From NCBI GenBank assembly GCA_963809545.1, contig CAWEKD010000005.1, forward strand, positions 806,001 through 870,000: a stretch of 64,000 nt of DNA, read 5' to 3'. Source of the DNA: Natronosporangium sp035305625 (GTDB lineage: Bacteria; Actinomycetota; Actinomycetes; Mycobacteriales; Micromonosporaceae). Shown here in pieces: positions 1 to 8,064 of this stretch. The notes beneath the pieces were generated by a model that was given only the letters and a program-made list of their open reading frames with translations, was not told where the DNA came from and ran no database searches. Both the position numbers and the translations under genes were made by a program. Position 1 is the stretch's first letter. Each line of letters begins with the position of its first letter.

Positions 1-2
1 TC

Positions 3-554
3 AGGTCACTGGATTTAGCCGACACCCGGGGGGCCGAGCAGGCCACCGTGGCGCTCGCCGAGCAGCTGGGCGGATTGGATGGAGTGGTCACCGCGGCCGG
101 AGTGGACCGACCCGGTCCGCTGGCGGAGGTGCCCGCCACGGAATGGGAACGGGTGGTGGCGGTGGATCTCTTGGCCACCGCCGCGGTGGTACGGGCGGCC
201 CTGCCGTTTCTGAAACGGTCCGGAGGCACCGTGGTGACAGTGGCCTCCACTTTGGGGCGGCGGGCGTTGCCGGATGCGACCGCGTACTGCGCCGCCAAGT
301 TCGGGGTGGTGGGGTTCACCCGGGCGTTGGCCGCGGAGCTGGCGGGGCAGGTGGGGGTCACTCTGCTCATGCCCGGCGGGATGCGGACCAATTTCTTCGA
401 CGGCCGAGACGAGCAGTATCGGCCGGGTCCGGAGGCGATGCTGAACGATCCCGCCGATGTGGCGGCCACGGTGCTGTTCGCGCTCCGCCAGCCACCGGGG
501 TGCACGGTGCGGGAGCTCGTAGTCTGTCCAGCCCAGGAGTCGTCGTACCCGTGA
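3..554 (+). CDS. SDR family oxidoreductase, 5'-truncated by window edge
   Basis: C-terminal part of a short-chain dehydrogenase/reductase (NAD(P)-dependent, cytosolic). The frame is open from base 3, so the gene begins outside the window; a GTG at 48 is only an internal codon. Visible are the VTAAG element that corresponds to the family NNAG motif, the active-site Ser in TVAST, and the Tyr-x-x-x-Lys pair in AYCAAK, followed by the PGGM segment after the active site. The Rossmann Gly-rich N-terminus is missing. Its stop overlaps the GTG start of the following glycosyltransferase by 4 bp, so the two are translationally coupled. This suggests a role in a carbohydrate locus. The substrate cannot be told from the sequence. 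Confidence 0.85.
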   Translation, partial: RSLDLADTRGAEQATVALAEQLGGLDGVVTAAGVDRPGPLAEVPATEWERVVAVDLLATAAVVRAALPFLKRSGGTVVTVASTLGRRALPDATAYCAAKFGVVGFTRALAAELAGQVGVTLLMPGGMRTNFFDGRDEQYRPGPEAMLNDPADVAATVLFALRQPPGCTVRELVVCPAQESSYP

Positions 555-1450
555 TTCTGCTACTGCGCGCGTTAGGGGTGGGGGACCTCGCCACGGCGGT
601 GCCGGCGCTGCGGGGGCTGCGTCGGGCGTTCCCGGGGCAGCACATTCAGCTGGCCGCGCCGGGCTGGTTGGCCCCGTTGGTGGAGTTGACCGGGGCTGTG
701 GACGAGCTGCTGCCGGTGGCCGGGCTGGACGGCTGTATCCGCTGGCCGTCTCCCTCGCCGCAATTGGCGGTCAACCTGCATGGACGGGGGCCGGAGTCGC
801 ACTGGCTGCTGCACACCGCGGACCCGAAACAGCTGTTCGGGTTCGCTTGCCAGGCCGCCGGCTACCACCTGGGACCGGTCTGGCGGGCGGACGAGCACGA
901 GGTGGCGCGGTGGTGTCGGATGCTGCGCTGGTATGGCATCGCCACCGACCCGACCGACCTGGCCCTGGCGGTGCCGGAGGGGCCGACCGGGCTCGCCGGG
1001 GTCACCATCGTGCATCCCGGCGCCAAGTTGCCGGAGCGGCGCTGGCCCGCTTCCCGCTACGGGGAGGTGGCGCGCGCGTTGGCCGCTGCCGGGCACCGGG
1101 TGGTGGTGACCGGCTCGGACGAAGAGCAGGAGCGGGCCGCCCGGGTGGCGGCCGCGGCGGGCCTGCCCGACAGTGCGGTGCTCGCTGGCCGGACGGACCT
1201 GCGCCAGCTGGCCGGACTAGTGGCCCGGGCGCGGCTCGTGGTCAGCGGCGACACCGGGATCGGGCATCTGGCCAGCGCCTACGGCACCCCGTCGGTGCTG
1301 CTGTTCGGCCCCACTCCGCCGGAGCAGTGGGGGCCACCGGACCGCCCTGTCCACCGGGTGCTGTGGCGGGGGCCGACCGGGTTGGGGCAGATCACGGTGC
1401 CGGAGGTGGTGACCGCCGCCGAGGAGGTGGTGGAGCTGGCCCGCGGCTGA
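551..1450 (+). CDS. Glycosyltransferase family 9 (heptosyltransferase-like)
   Basis: 299-residue GT9 protein, which would transfer a sugar from a nucleotide donor. The GTG start at 551 sits inside the stop of the SDR gene (GTGA overlap), and the protein begins VILLLRALGVGDL, the usual GT9 N-terminus with a glycine-rich loop. The C-terminal half has the GT9 signature elements: HPGAK followed by RRWP, a VVVTGS strand, and the SGDTGIGHLASAYGTPSV donor-binding segment (about residues 232-250). Such genes occur in actinobacteria beside SDR and heptose-type genes. Donor and acceptor are not deducible. Longer upstream open frames exist but run antiparallel to SDR codon usage and were ignored. Confidence 0.88.
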   Translation: MILLLRALGVGDLATAVPALRGLRRAFPGQHIQLAAPGWLAPLVELTGAVDELLPVAGLDGCIRWPSPSPQLAVNLHGRGPESHWLLHTADPKQLFGFACQAAGYHLGPVWRADEHEVARWCRMLRWYGIATDPTDLALAVPEGPTGLAGVTIVHPGAKLPERRWPASRYGEVARALAAAGHRVVVTGSDEEQERAARVAAAAGLPDSAVLAGRTDLRQLAGLVARARLVVSGDTGIGHLASAYGTPSVLLFGPTPPEQWGPPDRPVHRVLWRGPTGLGQITVPEVVTAAEEVVELARG

Positions 1451-1461
1451 CCTGGGCGGGG

Positions 1462-2079
1462 TCACCCGACGAGGTCGTCGGCGGCGGGCTTGCCGGGGCC
1501 CTGCGGCGCACCGGCGGCGTGCGCGGTTCGGAGCGCGGCCACGAGCTCCTGGCGGGCTCGTGCCACCCGGGAACGGATCGTGCCCACCGGGCAGTCGCAC
1601 ACCTGCGCCGCCTCCTCGTACGACAGGCCGAGCACCTGGGTGGCGACGAACGCGATCCGCCGGTCGGGTGTCAGTCGGTCCAGGAGCTCCCGCAGCGCTA
1701 CCCGTTCCTCGAACCGGTCGCCGGCGCCGGAAGCCCGGGGGGTGAGTTGGCCCCCATCGATCGCGGCGGTCAGGTCGGGTACGGCGGTGGTCCGGGGCCG
1801 GCTGGTGGCCGCGCGGAGGTGGTCGGCGGCCACTCGGCGCGCGATCGAGTAGAGCCAGGTCCGCGCCGATGACCGGCCGGCGAACCGGGGCAATGAGCGC
1901 ATCGCCCGCAGGTAGGTTTCCTGGGTGAGGTCCTCCGCCTCCCGGGGGTGCACCAGGTGGGCGAGGAATCGGTACACCGGTTGTTGGGTGGCCCGGATGA
2001 ACGACGCGGCCGCGGCCTGGTCCCCGGCCTTAGCGGCCAGCGCCCAGGCGGTGATCGTCGCCTCGTCTGGAACCACCAC
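1462..2079 (-). CDS. ECF RNA polymerase sigma factor, SigC-like
   Basis: 205-residue group IV sigma factor. Region 2 lies at about residues 20-90, with DLTQETYLRAMRSLPRF and then RSSARTWLYSIARRVAADH, both close to what I recall of mycobacterial SigC. Region 4 is at about 130-185, with YEEAAQVCDCPVGTIRSRVARAR as the helix-turn-helix that would read the -35 element. It directs core polymerase to a small regulon. The gene is divergent from a zinc-finger membrane protein (start 2169) with an 89-bp gap, so both can share a control region. That neighbour is the best candidate for its anti-sigma factor. The short Pro/Gly tail has no recognisable domain. Confidence 0.9.
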   Translation of the reverse strand: MVVPDEATITAWALAAKAGDQAAAASFIRATQQPVYRFLAHLVHPREAEDLTQETYLRAMRSLPRFAGRSSARTWLYSIARRVAADHLRAATSRPRTTAVPDLTAAIDGGQLTPRASGAGDRFEERVALRELLDRLTPDRRIAFVATQVLGLSYEEAAQVCDCPVGTIRSRVARARQELVAALRTAHAAGAPQGPGKPAADDLVG

Positions 2080-2168
2080 GGTAAGCAGCCTAGCCGGCCG
2101 GTAGCCGGCTCCTCGTCAACTGGGCGGCGGGGTGTGGACGAGTCGCCCGCGACGGGAACCGCGCCCGA

Positions 2169-2969
2169 GTGGTGACCGACTATGAAGGCGTGCAGTGTGA
2201 CAGGTACCAGGAGGCGCTGTCGGCCCGACTGGACGGCGAGGCCGAGCCGATCGCCCCGAGCGAGGTGGACGACCATCTGGCGAGGTGTGCGGACTGCCGG
2301 GCGTGGTTCGATGACGCGGCCCGAGTGACCCGGCTCCTACGGACCGGTCCGGCGCTGCCTGGCCTGGACGTCACCGAGGCGGTGCTCGCGGCCGCGCCCG
2401 GGCGGTGGCGGCACTGGTGGGAGGTGCTGCTGCGGGTCGCCCTGGGGATGCTCGGCACCGGCCAGCTGGTGCTGGGGCTGCTCCAACTGACCGCGTGGCG
2501 ACCGGTCGAACCCCACCGGCACGGGGCGGCCCCCGACGGGGTCGGGTTGGCGCACCTGTGGCATGAGTCGGCGGCCTGGAACGTCGCGATCGGCGCCGCC
2601 TTTCTCTGGGTGGCCACGCGGCGCAGCCGCCCGGCCGGACTGGTGCCGGTCCTCACCGCCTTCATCGGCCTGCTGGCGTTGCTCTGCCTGCTGGACCTGC
2701 TGGCGGGCCAGGTCTCGATCACCCGGCTGGCCAGCCACGGGCTGGTGCTGGTCGGCTACCTGGTGGTGCTGGCGCTGGCCCACCCCTCGCTGCAGCTGTC
2801 TCCACCGGGGCAACCCGGGGTGGTGCCCGGGTGGCAGACGCCGTCAGCGCCGCCCGGTGAGTACGCGTCCGCGCAGTTCGACCAGGTGACCCCACTGCCT
2901 TCGCGGGAGCGTCCCGCGGTCCGGTGGGACCAGGACCGGCCGGCCGTCCGCTGGGATCGGGCCGCCTGA
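2169..2969 (+). CDS. Zinc-finger (HC2-type) membrane protein, probable anti-sigma factor
   Basis: 266 residues. The N-terminus carries His-x3-Cys-x2-Cys in HLARCADC (about residues 37-44), the zinc-binding anti-sigma motif. About four hydrophobic segments follow (around 83-105, 130-150, 156-178 and 184-205), and then a Pro/Arg-rich soluble tail with the near-repeat RPAVRWDQD / RPAVRWDRA. The divergent gene is a SigC-like ECF sigma factor, so an inhibitory or redox/metal-sensing role on it is likely by position. Start codon is uncertain: GTG at 2169 or GTG at 2172. The multi-helix membrane part is larger than in a classic single-pass anti-sigma factor and may sense something itself. Confidence 0.75.
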   Translation: MVTDYEGVQCDRYQEALSARLDGEAEPIAPSEVDDHLARCADCRAWFDDAARVTRLLRTGPALPGLDVTEAVLAAAPGRWRHWWEVLLRVALGMLGTGQLVLGLLQLTAWRPVEPHRHGAAPDGVGLAHLWHESAAWNVAIGAAFLWVATRRSRPAGLVPVLTAFIGLLALLCLLDLLAGQVSITRLASHGLVLVGYLVVLALAHPSLQLSPPGQPGVVPGWQTPSAPPGEYASAQFDQVTPLPSRERPAVRWDQDRPAVRWDRAA

Positions 2970-3074
2970 CGCCACCCGCCGCCCACGCAGGCGGTGGGTG
3001 GGGGCGGTCGACGTCCGGGCGCGCGCTACCGTGCGCTGATGCGGGTGGACGGGCCAGGTGAAGGTGGTGGACTG

Positions 3075-3788
3075 GTGACGCCGGAGACGGTTACCGCCCG
3101 GCTGGCGGCGATGACCAACTCCACGGAGGTGCTCGCCCGGGCGGACGGGGTGCTGGGGGAGATCGTGCTGCGGCGCCGGCACCCCGGCACCGGTCCCGCG
3201 GTGTACGAGCTGATCGTCAACGGGGTGTTCCTCATGGACACCGCCGAGACCACGACCGAGGAGCTCCTGGCCGAGCTGGTCTTAGCGCACCAACCACCGC
3301 CGGCGCGCATTCTGGTGGGTGGACTGGGACTGGGGCGCACCCTGCTCCGATTGGTGGCGGATCCACGACCGCACCAGATCGACGTGGTGGAGATCGAACC
3401 GCAGTTGGTGGACTGGCTGCGGGCCGGTCTGGTGCCCGGGGTGGATGCCGCCTTGGCCGATCCGCGGGTACGGGTGCTGGTGGCGGACGTGGCGGACGTG
3501 CTGACCACCCCGCCGCACCGGTACGACGCGGTGGTGCTGGATGTGGACAACGGCCCCGACTTCCTGGTGGCCGACCGCAACGCCGCCCTGTACCAGGCGC
3601 CGACGCTCGCGCGGGCCGCCCAGGCGGTACGCCCGGGTGGCCAGCTGCTGGTCTGGTCTGCCGACTCGGCGCCGCGGCTGCAGGCGGAGCTGGCTCGGCA
3701 GGTGGGGCCGGTGCGGCGAGTGGTCCGCACCGTGACCCGCCAAGGGCGTCAGATCGATTACTATCTCTACCTGGCCGCTCGGGTGTGA
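3075..3788 (+). CDS. Spermidine synthase-like methyltransferase-fold protein
   Basis: About 237 residues with a Rossmann methyltransferase fold resembling the spermidine/spermine synthase family. It has the GGLGLGRTL SAM-type loop, the acidic VEIEPQLVDW strand end, an ADVADVL segment and the LDVDNGPDF loop at the polyamine-synthase aspartate position. The N-terminal tetramerisation domain of true spermidine synthases is short or absent, so an aminopropyl transferase role is not assured. I favour GTG 3075 because a purine-rich AGGTGAAGGTGG stretch precedes it. ATG 3039 in the same frame adds 12 residues but lacks a ribosome binding site. The gene ends before a 13-bp hairpin. Confidence 0.72.
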   Translation: MTPETVTARLAAMTNSTEVLARADGVLGEIVLRRRHPGTGPAVYELIVNGVFLMDTAETTTEELLAELVLAHQPPPARILVGGLGLGRTLLRLVADPRPHQIDVVEIEPQLVDWLRAGLVPGVDAALADPRVRVLVADVADVLTTPPHRYDAVVLDVDNGPDFLVADRNAALYQAPTLARAAQAVRPGGQLLVWSADSAPRLQAELARQVGPVRRVVRTVTRQGRQIDYYLYLAARV

Positions 3789-3806
3789 CCGGCGCGGAAA
3801 ATAGCC

Positions 3807-3842
3807 CGAGCCCTCGACAGCGGGGGTGATGTCGAGGGCTCG
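3807..3842. terminator. Bidirectional hairpin terminator
   Basis: A perfect 13-bp inverted repeat (CGAGCCCTCGACA at 3807-3819, its complement at 3830-3842) with a 10-nt loop. It sits between the stop of the methyltransferase-like gene (3788) and the convergent small gene ending at 3869. No U-tract is present, which is usual for high-GC actinobacterial terminators. Confidence 0.8.
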
Positions 3843-3868
3843 GACGGCCGCGGAAGCGTCGGCGGTGC

Positions 3869-3997
3869 CTACACCGGCTCGTATTCGTCGGACTCCGGGT
3901 CGGGCGGACCCCCGGGGCCGGTCGGCGCAGGGTCGTCGGGATGAGGTGGGGAGTGCTGGCACGAGGGGTGGTCGGGCCAGGGGTCGGACGCGGTCAC
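3869..3997 (-). CDS. Small Pro/Asp-rich protein, 42 residues, unknown
   Basis: A 42-codon frame starting with GTG at 3997 and ending with TAG. The start is preceded, 5 nt upstream, by GGAGGAGG, one of the best ribosome binding sites in the window; that is the main reason for calling it. The product begins MTASDPWPDHPSCQHS and ends PESDEYEPV, is acidic and proline-rich, and has no membrane segment or known domain. It lies between a bidirectional terminator and the end of the FHA-ABC transporter gene, 113 bp downstream of that gene's stop on the same strand. Function unknown. Confidence 0.55.
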   Translation of the reverse strand: MTASDPWPDHPSCQHSPPHPDDPAPTGPGGPPDPESDEYEPV

Positions 3998-4110
3998 CCG
4001 CACCTCCTCCCGCTCCGCTATCACTTCCTACCGGCAGGATCTCGCCTGACCGGCGGCGTAGCAATGCGGCAAAGAACGCAATCTTTATCCCTGGAATAGC
4101 CGTTTACTCA

Positions 4111-6054
4111 CTAGTGATCAGCAGTCCGTAACCGGTGCAGGGTCAGCGTCGCGAAGCCGGCCGTGAGCACGCACAGCATCAGCAGTGCGATCAGCCACAT
4201 GGCCGGATGGGGCGACCACAGCCGATCATCCGGAGCGCCGACCACGATGGTGCGTAGGTCGACCGTGCCGGCCGCGGCCGCGTACCCCCACCGAGCCGGC
4301 GCCAGCCAGGACAGCTGCTCCAATCCGGCCCGACCGGTCACTGGGATCATGCCACCACACAGCACCAGCTGCGCCATGACTATCACCACCAACGGCGGGG
4401 TGGTCTGCTCGGTGGTACCGGCCAAGGAGGAGACCAGCAGGCCGAGCACCGTGCAGGCGACCGCGGTGGCGGCCACCGCCACTATCACCTCGAGGGTGCC
4501 GAAACCAAGCAGCACCGCCGTGGCCGGCCCCGGTCGGAACAGCCGGACCGCCGTCACCAGCAGCACCGCCTGCCCCGCCGCGATCGTGGCGAAGCAGCAC
4601 AGCTTCGCCACCAGGTACGCCTCCGGGGAGAGCCCCGCGGCCCGCTCGTACTGGAAGATCGCGCGTTCGGCTACCAGATCCCGGATCGACGCGGCGGTCC
4701 CGGTGAAGGTGGCGCCCACGATCAGCACCACCAACAGGCGCATCGCCTCCCCGCCGCCGAGTCCCCGGGGTGGACCGAGCCCGTCGCCACCGGGCACCGT
4801 CAGCGCGAGCCCCGCCAACGCCAGCGGCATCAATGCCAGGAACGCGAGGTAACCGGGGTCGGCCCGGAGCAGTTTGATCTGCCGTCGACACACCACGGAG
4901 ATCTGCCGCCGCAGGCGACCCCGCGACAGGCGACCGTGCGGGCGGCTCCGATGGGGACGGCGGGAGGTCAGCCGGCGCCAGCCGGTCGGTTTCGCCACCG
5001 GCGCCGCGTGGCCGGGGCCGGCGGCCACGCGCGCGAAGATCTCCGGCCACCGGTCGGTGCCGAAGTGTCCGGCGATCCCGGAGGGAGGGCCGACATAGAC
5101 CAACCGTCCGCCCGTTCCCATGATCACGACCAGGTCGCACAGGTCGAGGTGGTTGGTGTCGTGAGTGGTCACCAACACCTGTCGGCCCTCGTCCGCGAGG
5201 CGGCGCAGCAGCCGGGTCACCTCGAAGGCCAGGGCCGGGTCCAGCCCCGCGGTCGGCTCGTCCAGCAGCAGCAGGGAGGAGCGGTTGAGCAGCTCAAAGC
5301 CGATCGCCAACCGCCGGCGCTGTCCACCGGAGAGCCGGTCCACCCGGGTGTTGGCGTGCGGCATCAGCCCCAGCTCCGCCAACACCCGGTCCACTCGTCC
5401 GCGCCGCTCGGCCGGACTCACGTCACCGGACAGGCGTAGTTCGGCGGCGTAGTCCAGGGCCTCCCGGGCGGTCAGTCGGGAGTGGGCGACCGTGTGTTGG
5501 GGGACCATGCCGATCCGCGCCCGTGCCTCTGGGTGCTGGTGGACATCCATGTGGTGGTACCGAACGCACCCCTGACTGGGCGTGAGTTGCCCGGAGATCA
5601 ACCGGAGCAGGGTCGACTTGCCGGCGCCGGAGGGGCCGAGCACCGCCACCAGGCGGGGCCCGGCCACCTGCAGGCTGACCTGGTCGGTGAGCAGGCGTCC
5701 GTCGGGTAGCTGGTAGGAGACCCCCTCCACGGACAGGCCGACGGTCGGCTCCTCGACCACCGCCTCCAGCACGCCGCGCCGGAGGGTGAACCGGGCCCGC
5801 CCGATGGTGAGCAGGTCGCCCTCCTGCAACGGCGCGGTGGTCACCGGCAACCCGTTGACGAAGGTGCGGTTGCTGCTGCCCAGGTCGATCACCTGGTAGC
5901 CGTACGAGGTCGGCTCTAACCGGGCGTGCCGGCGGGAGACCAGCAGGTCTGGCAGCACCAGATCGTTGTCCGGATCGCGTCCGATCCGGATCGGACGCCG
6001 TGTTCCCGCGGCGGGCGCGGGAGGCGGCGGTGGAGGTGGTGACGGGGGATGCAC
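4111..6054 (-). CDS. FHA domain-containing ABC-2 type transporter (ATPase-permease fusion)
   Basis: 647 residues, one polypeptide. After a proline run, an FHA phosphothreonine-binding domain occupies about 20-95 (IRIGRD, then SRRHARLE and a GSSNRTFVNG turn). The ABC ATPase spans about 105-330: Walker A GPSGAGKST at 140-148, signature LSGGQ at 241-245, Walker B LLLLDEP at 261-267 and a switch His in TTHD. A basic linker leads to an ABC2-type membrane domain with about six helices. The architecture matches mycobacterial Rv1747, which has two FHA domains and is regulated by Ser/Thr kinases. Here there is one FHA domain. The substrate is unknown. Phospho-dependent control, for example by the kinase at 35.8 kb, is inference. 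Confidence 0.9.
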   Translation of the reverse strand: MHPPSPPPPPPPAPAAGTRRPIRIGRDPDNDLVLPDLLVSRRHARLEPTSYGYQVIDLGSSNRTFVNGLPVTTAPLQEGDLLTIGRARFTLRRGVLEAVVEEPTVGLSVEGVSYQLPDGRLLTDQVSLQVAGPRLVAVLGPSGAGKSTLLRLISGQLTPSQGCVRYHHMDVHQHPEARARIGMVPQHTVAHSRLTAREALDYAAELRLSGDVSPAERRGRVDRVLAELGLMPHANTRVDRLSGGQRRRLAIGFELLNRSSLLLLDEPTAGLDPALAFEVTRLLRRLADEGRQVLVTTHDTNHLDLCDLVVIMGTGGRLVYVGPPSGIAGHFGTDRWPEIFARVAAGPGHAAPVAKPTGWRRLTSRRPHRSRPHGRLSRGRLRRQISVVCRRQIKLLRADPGYLAFLALMPLALAGLALTVPGGDGLGPPRGLGGGEAMRLLVVLIVGATFTGTAASIRDLVAERAIFQYERAAGLSPEAYLVAKLCCFATIAAGQAVLLVTAVRLFRPGPATAVLLGFGTLEVIVAVAATAVACTVLGLLVSSLAGTTEQTTPPLVVIVMAQLVLCGGMIPVTGRAGLEQLSWLAPARWGYAAAAGTVDLRTIVVGAPDDRLWSPHPAMWLIALLMLCVLTAGFATLTLHRLRTADH

Positions 6055-6131
6055 AGCGCCATTTGATCACTGTGGCGCAACCGGCCAGGCAGGGGACGAG
6101 CAGCGGCAGGGGACCGTCGACAATCCACTAG

Positions 6132-6521
6132 TTACCGGTGGCAGCGCATCCGCAGGGTGGCGGCGGCGGAGCCGGCCAGGGTCAGGAGACAGTCGGTGAG
6201 CTGACCGTCGGCCTGGGCGGCGTGGAACAGTGCGGTCCCGGTGGAAGGGTCGTCGTTGGCGTAGGCGCTGAGGAACCGGGCTACCCAGCGCTTGTCGTAT
6301 GGCGCCTGGTCGATGTCCGGATAGTCCAACCGCCAGTTCCCGGCCGGCAGGTCCCGGCCGACGGTAGCCGCCGCCAGGTGCCACGCCACTTGATAGGCGC
6401 CGGTGAGGCCGGCGCGATGCACGACCGCGGCGAACCGGCCGGCCACCGCGTCCGGTTCACCCGCCAAGGCGCGCTCGAGCAGGTCCGCCGCGTCCCGGGA
6501 CGCCTCCACCGACGAGTCCAC
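6132..6521 (-). CDS. Conserved hypothetical protein
   Basis: 129 residues from a GTG at 6521 (VDSSVEASRDAADLL...). Earlier in-frame codons read through low-quality sequence and the opposite promoter, so this start is preferred. The protein is largely helical, has no signal peptide or membrane segment, and includes a conserved-looking aromatic stretch NWRLDYPDIDQAPYDKRWVARFL. I do not recognise a domain. It is divergent from the permuted binding-protein gene at 6622, and the 100-bp gap probably holds both promoters. It ends 77 bp before the start of the FHA-ABC gene, so the two could be cotranscribed. Confidence 0.65.
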   Translation of the reverse strand: MDSSVEASRDAADLLERALAGEPDAVAGRFAAVVHRAGLTGAYQVAWHLAAATVGRDLPAGNWRLDYPDIDQAPYDKRWVARFLSAYANDDPSTGTALFHAAQADGQLTDCLLTLAGSAAATLRMRCHR

Positions 6522-6621
6522 GTACCGCAGCGTACGACCAGTGGTCAAGCTCTCGCAGCATTCCACCGGAGGTGGGCGGCGGGTTAAGGTGCCCGACGGA
6601 AACGACGAGAGAGGGGCCGAC

Positions 6622-7959
6622 ATGCGCAGGTCTGGTCCGGTCGCCGCCGTGCTGGTGACTGTGCTGGCAGCGACACTGGCGGGGTGCGGCGACACCACTG
6701 ATCCCGGGCAGGAGTCGTCGCGGCGGATGCGGGTGTACGGCACCGACGGCATCATGCAGAACTCGATCGGTGACGAGTTGGCGGAGCGCAGCATACTCAG
6801 CGGGGTGAAGGGAACCGCGCCGGGTGGACCGCTGCCGACCAGCTTCACCAACCGGATGCGAGAACTGGAACCAGACCTGTCGGGCTTCCTGTTCGCCGGT
6901 GAGACCTACGACGCGGTGGTGATCAGTGCCCTGGCGGCGGAGCTGGCGGGCACGCCCGACCCCCGAGTGGTCCGCCAGTACATCAACGGGGTCACCACCG
7001 GAGGGCAGGAGTGTCGCTCGCCCGCCGAGTGCCTGGAGCTGGCTCGGGCCGGAATAGACCTCGCCTACCGGGGGGTTTCCCTCCGGGCCGGGGGGTTCAC
7101 CGACGCCGGGGAGCCGGCCGCCGCCACGTACGCCACCATGCACTTCGGCCGGGATGGATACATCGACGATTCCCGAACTGAGTATCTGAGCGCGGGAGAC
7201 GTCACCGCCACCACGACCGAGGAGCCCCCGCCCCCGAACCCGAACCTCGGGGGCGGGTTCGGGCAGCCGGAGCCGCTGCGGCTGGGCGGGCTGCTGCCGG
7301 AGACCGGAGACCTGGCGATCGCGTACCCCCCGCTGATCACCGCGGTGCGACTGGCGATCCAGGACATCAACGACGCCGGCGGGGTGTTCGGGGTGGACGT
7401 CGAATGGTTCGACGGTGACGACGGTACGGACCCGGAGGTGGCGCGGCGGACGCTGGCCGCCCACGTGGAGGACGGGGTGCACATTCTGATCGGTGCCGCC
7501 GCCTCCGGGGTGAGCGAGGCGATCCTGCCGGACGTGATCGCCGCCGAGCGGATCCTGTTCGCGCCCTCCAACACCGCTGCTGACCTGGGGGCCGACGACG
7601 ACGGGTACTACTTCCGCACCGCTCCCTCGGACGAGCTGCAGGGTACGGCGGTGGCGGACGTGGTGCTGCGGGACGGCACCCGGCGGGTGGCCATCGTGGC
7701 CCGGGACGACGCCTACGGGCGAGGCCTACAGCAGAACACCAGGGAGGCGCTGCTCCGGTACGGGATGCCGGAGGAGGACCTCCACCTCTTCACGTATGCG
7801 GTGCCGGAGCAGGCCGGGCTGCCACTGCCGGGGCTGGACCGGTTGATCGACGACCTGACCGCGGCGGGGGTGGACGGCGTGGTGGTGATCGGTTTCGCCG
7901 AGGCCGCGCAGTTGATTCAGCGGCTGCACGATGAGGGGCTGCTCTACACGTTGGATTGA
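6622..7959 (+). CDS. Lipoprotein, type I periplasmic-binding (LivK-like) protein with halves in permuted order
   Basis: 445 residues from ATG 6622, preceded by GAGAGGGG. A lipoprotein signal ends in the lipobox L19-A-G-C22, so it would be membrane-anchored outside the cell. Residues about 36-195 resemble the second half of a branched-chain amino-acid type binding protein: VYGTDG, then GVKGT, FAGETYDAVV, INGVTTGGQEC with a second Cys, and the FTDAGEP hairpin. A Thr/Pro linker (about 196-217) leads to residues 218-440, which resemble the first half: LRLGGLLPETG, NDAGGV, GAAASGVSEA, PSNTA and IVARDDAYG. The chain stops at LHDEGLLYTLD, where a normal protein would enter the part found here at the N-terminus. 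No transporter genes lie alongside. The ligand is unknown. Confidence 0.85.
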   Translation: MRRSGPVAAVLVTVLAATLAGCGDTTDPGQESSRRMRVYGTDGIMQNSIGDELAERSILSGVKGTAPGGPLPTSFTNRMRELEPDLSGFLFAGETYDAVVISALAAELAGTPDPRVVRQYINGVTTGGQECRSPAECLELARAGIDLAYRGVSLRAGGFTDAGEPAAATYATMHFGRDGYIDDSRTEYLSAGDVTATTTEEPPPPNPNLGGGFGQPEPLRLGGLLPETGDLAIAYPPLITAVRLAIQDINDAGGVFGVDVEWFDGDDGTDPEVARRTLAAHVEDGVHILIGAAASGVSEAILPDVIAAERILFAPSNTAADLGADDDGYYFRTAPSDELQGTAVADVVLRDGTRRVAIVARDDAYGRGLQQNTREALLRYGMPEEDLHLFTYAVPEQAGLPLPGLDRLIDDLTAAGVDGVVVIGFAEAAQLIQRLHDEGLLYTLD

Positions 7960-8000
7960 CGACCGCATCCGCGGGGGTGGGGCGGCTGGAGAAAACCTTG

Positions 8001-8030
8001 GGCCGAGGCGGCGGGTACGCCGCCTCGGCC
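8001..8030. terminator. Hairpin terminator between convergent genes
   Basis: Perfect 13-bp stem (GGCCGAGGCGGCG at 8001-8013 with its complement at 8018-8030) and a GGTA tetraloop. It lies 41 bp after the binding-protein stop and 34 bp before the bldC stop, so it can serve both strands. Confidence 0.85.
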
Positions 8031-8064
8031 CTGGGGGTTCCGCCGCTTCGACGGTAGGTGCTGC

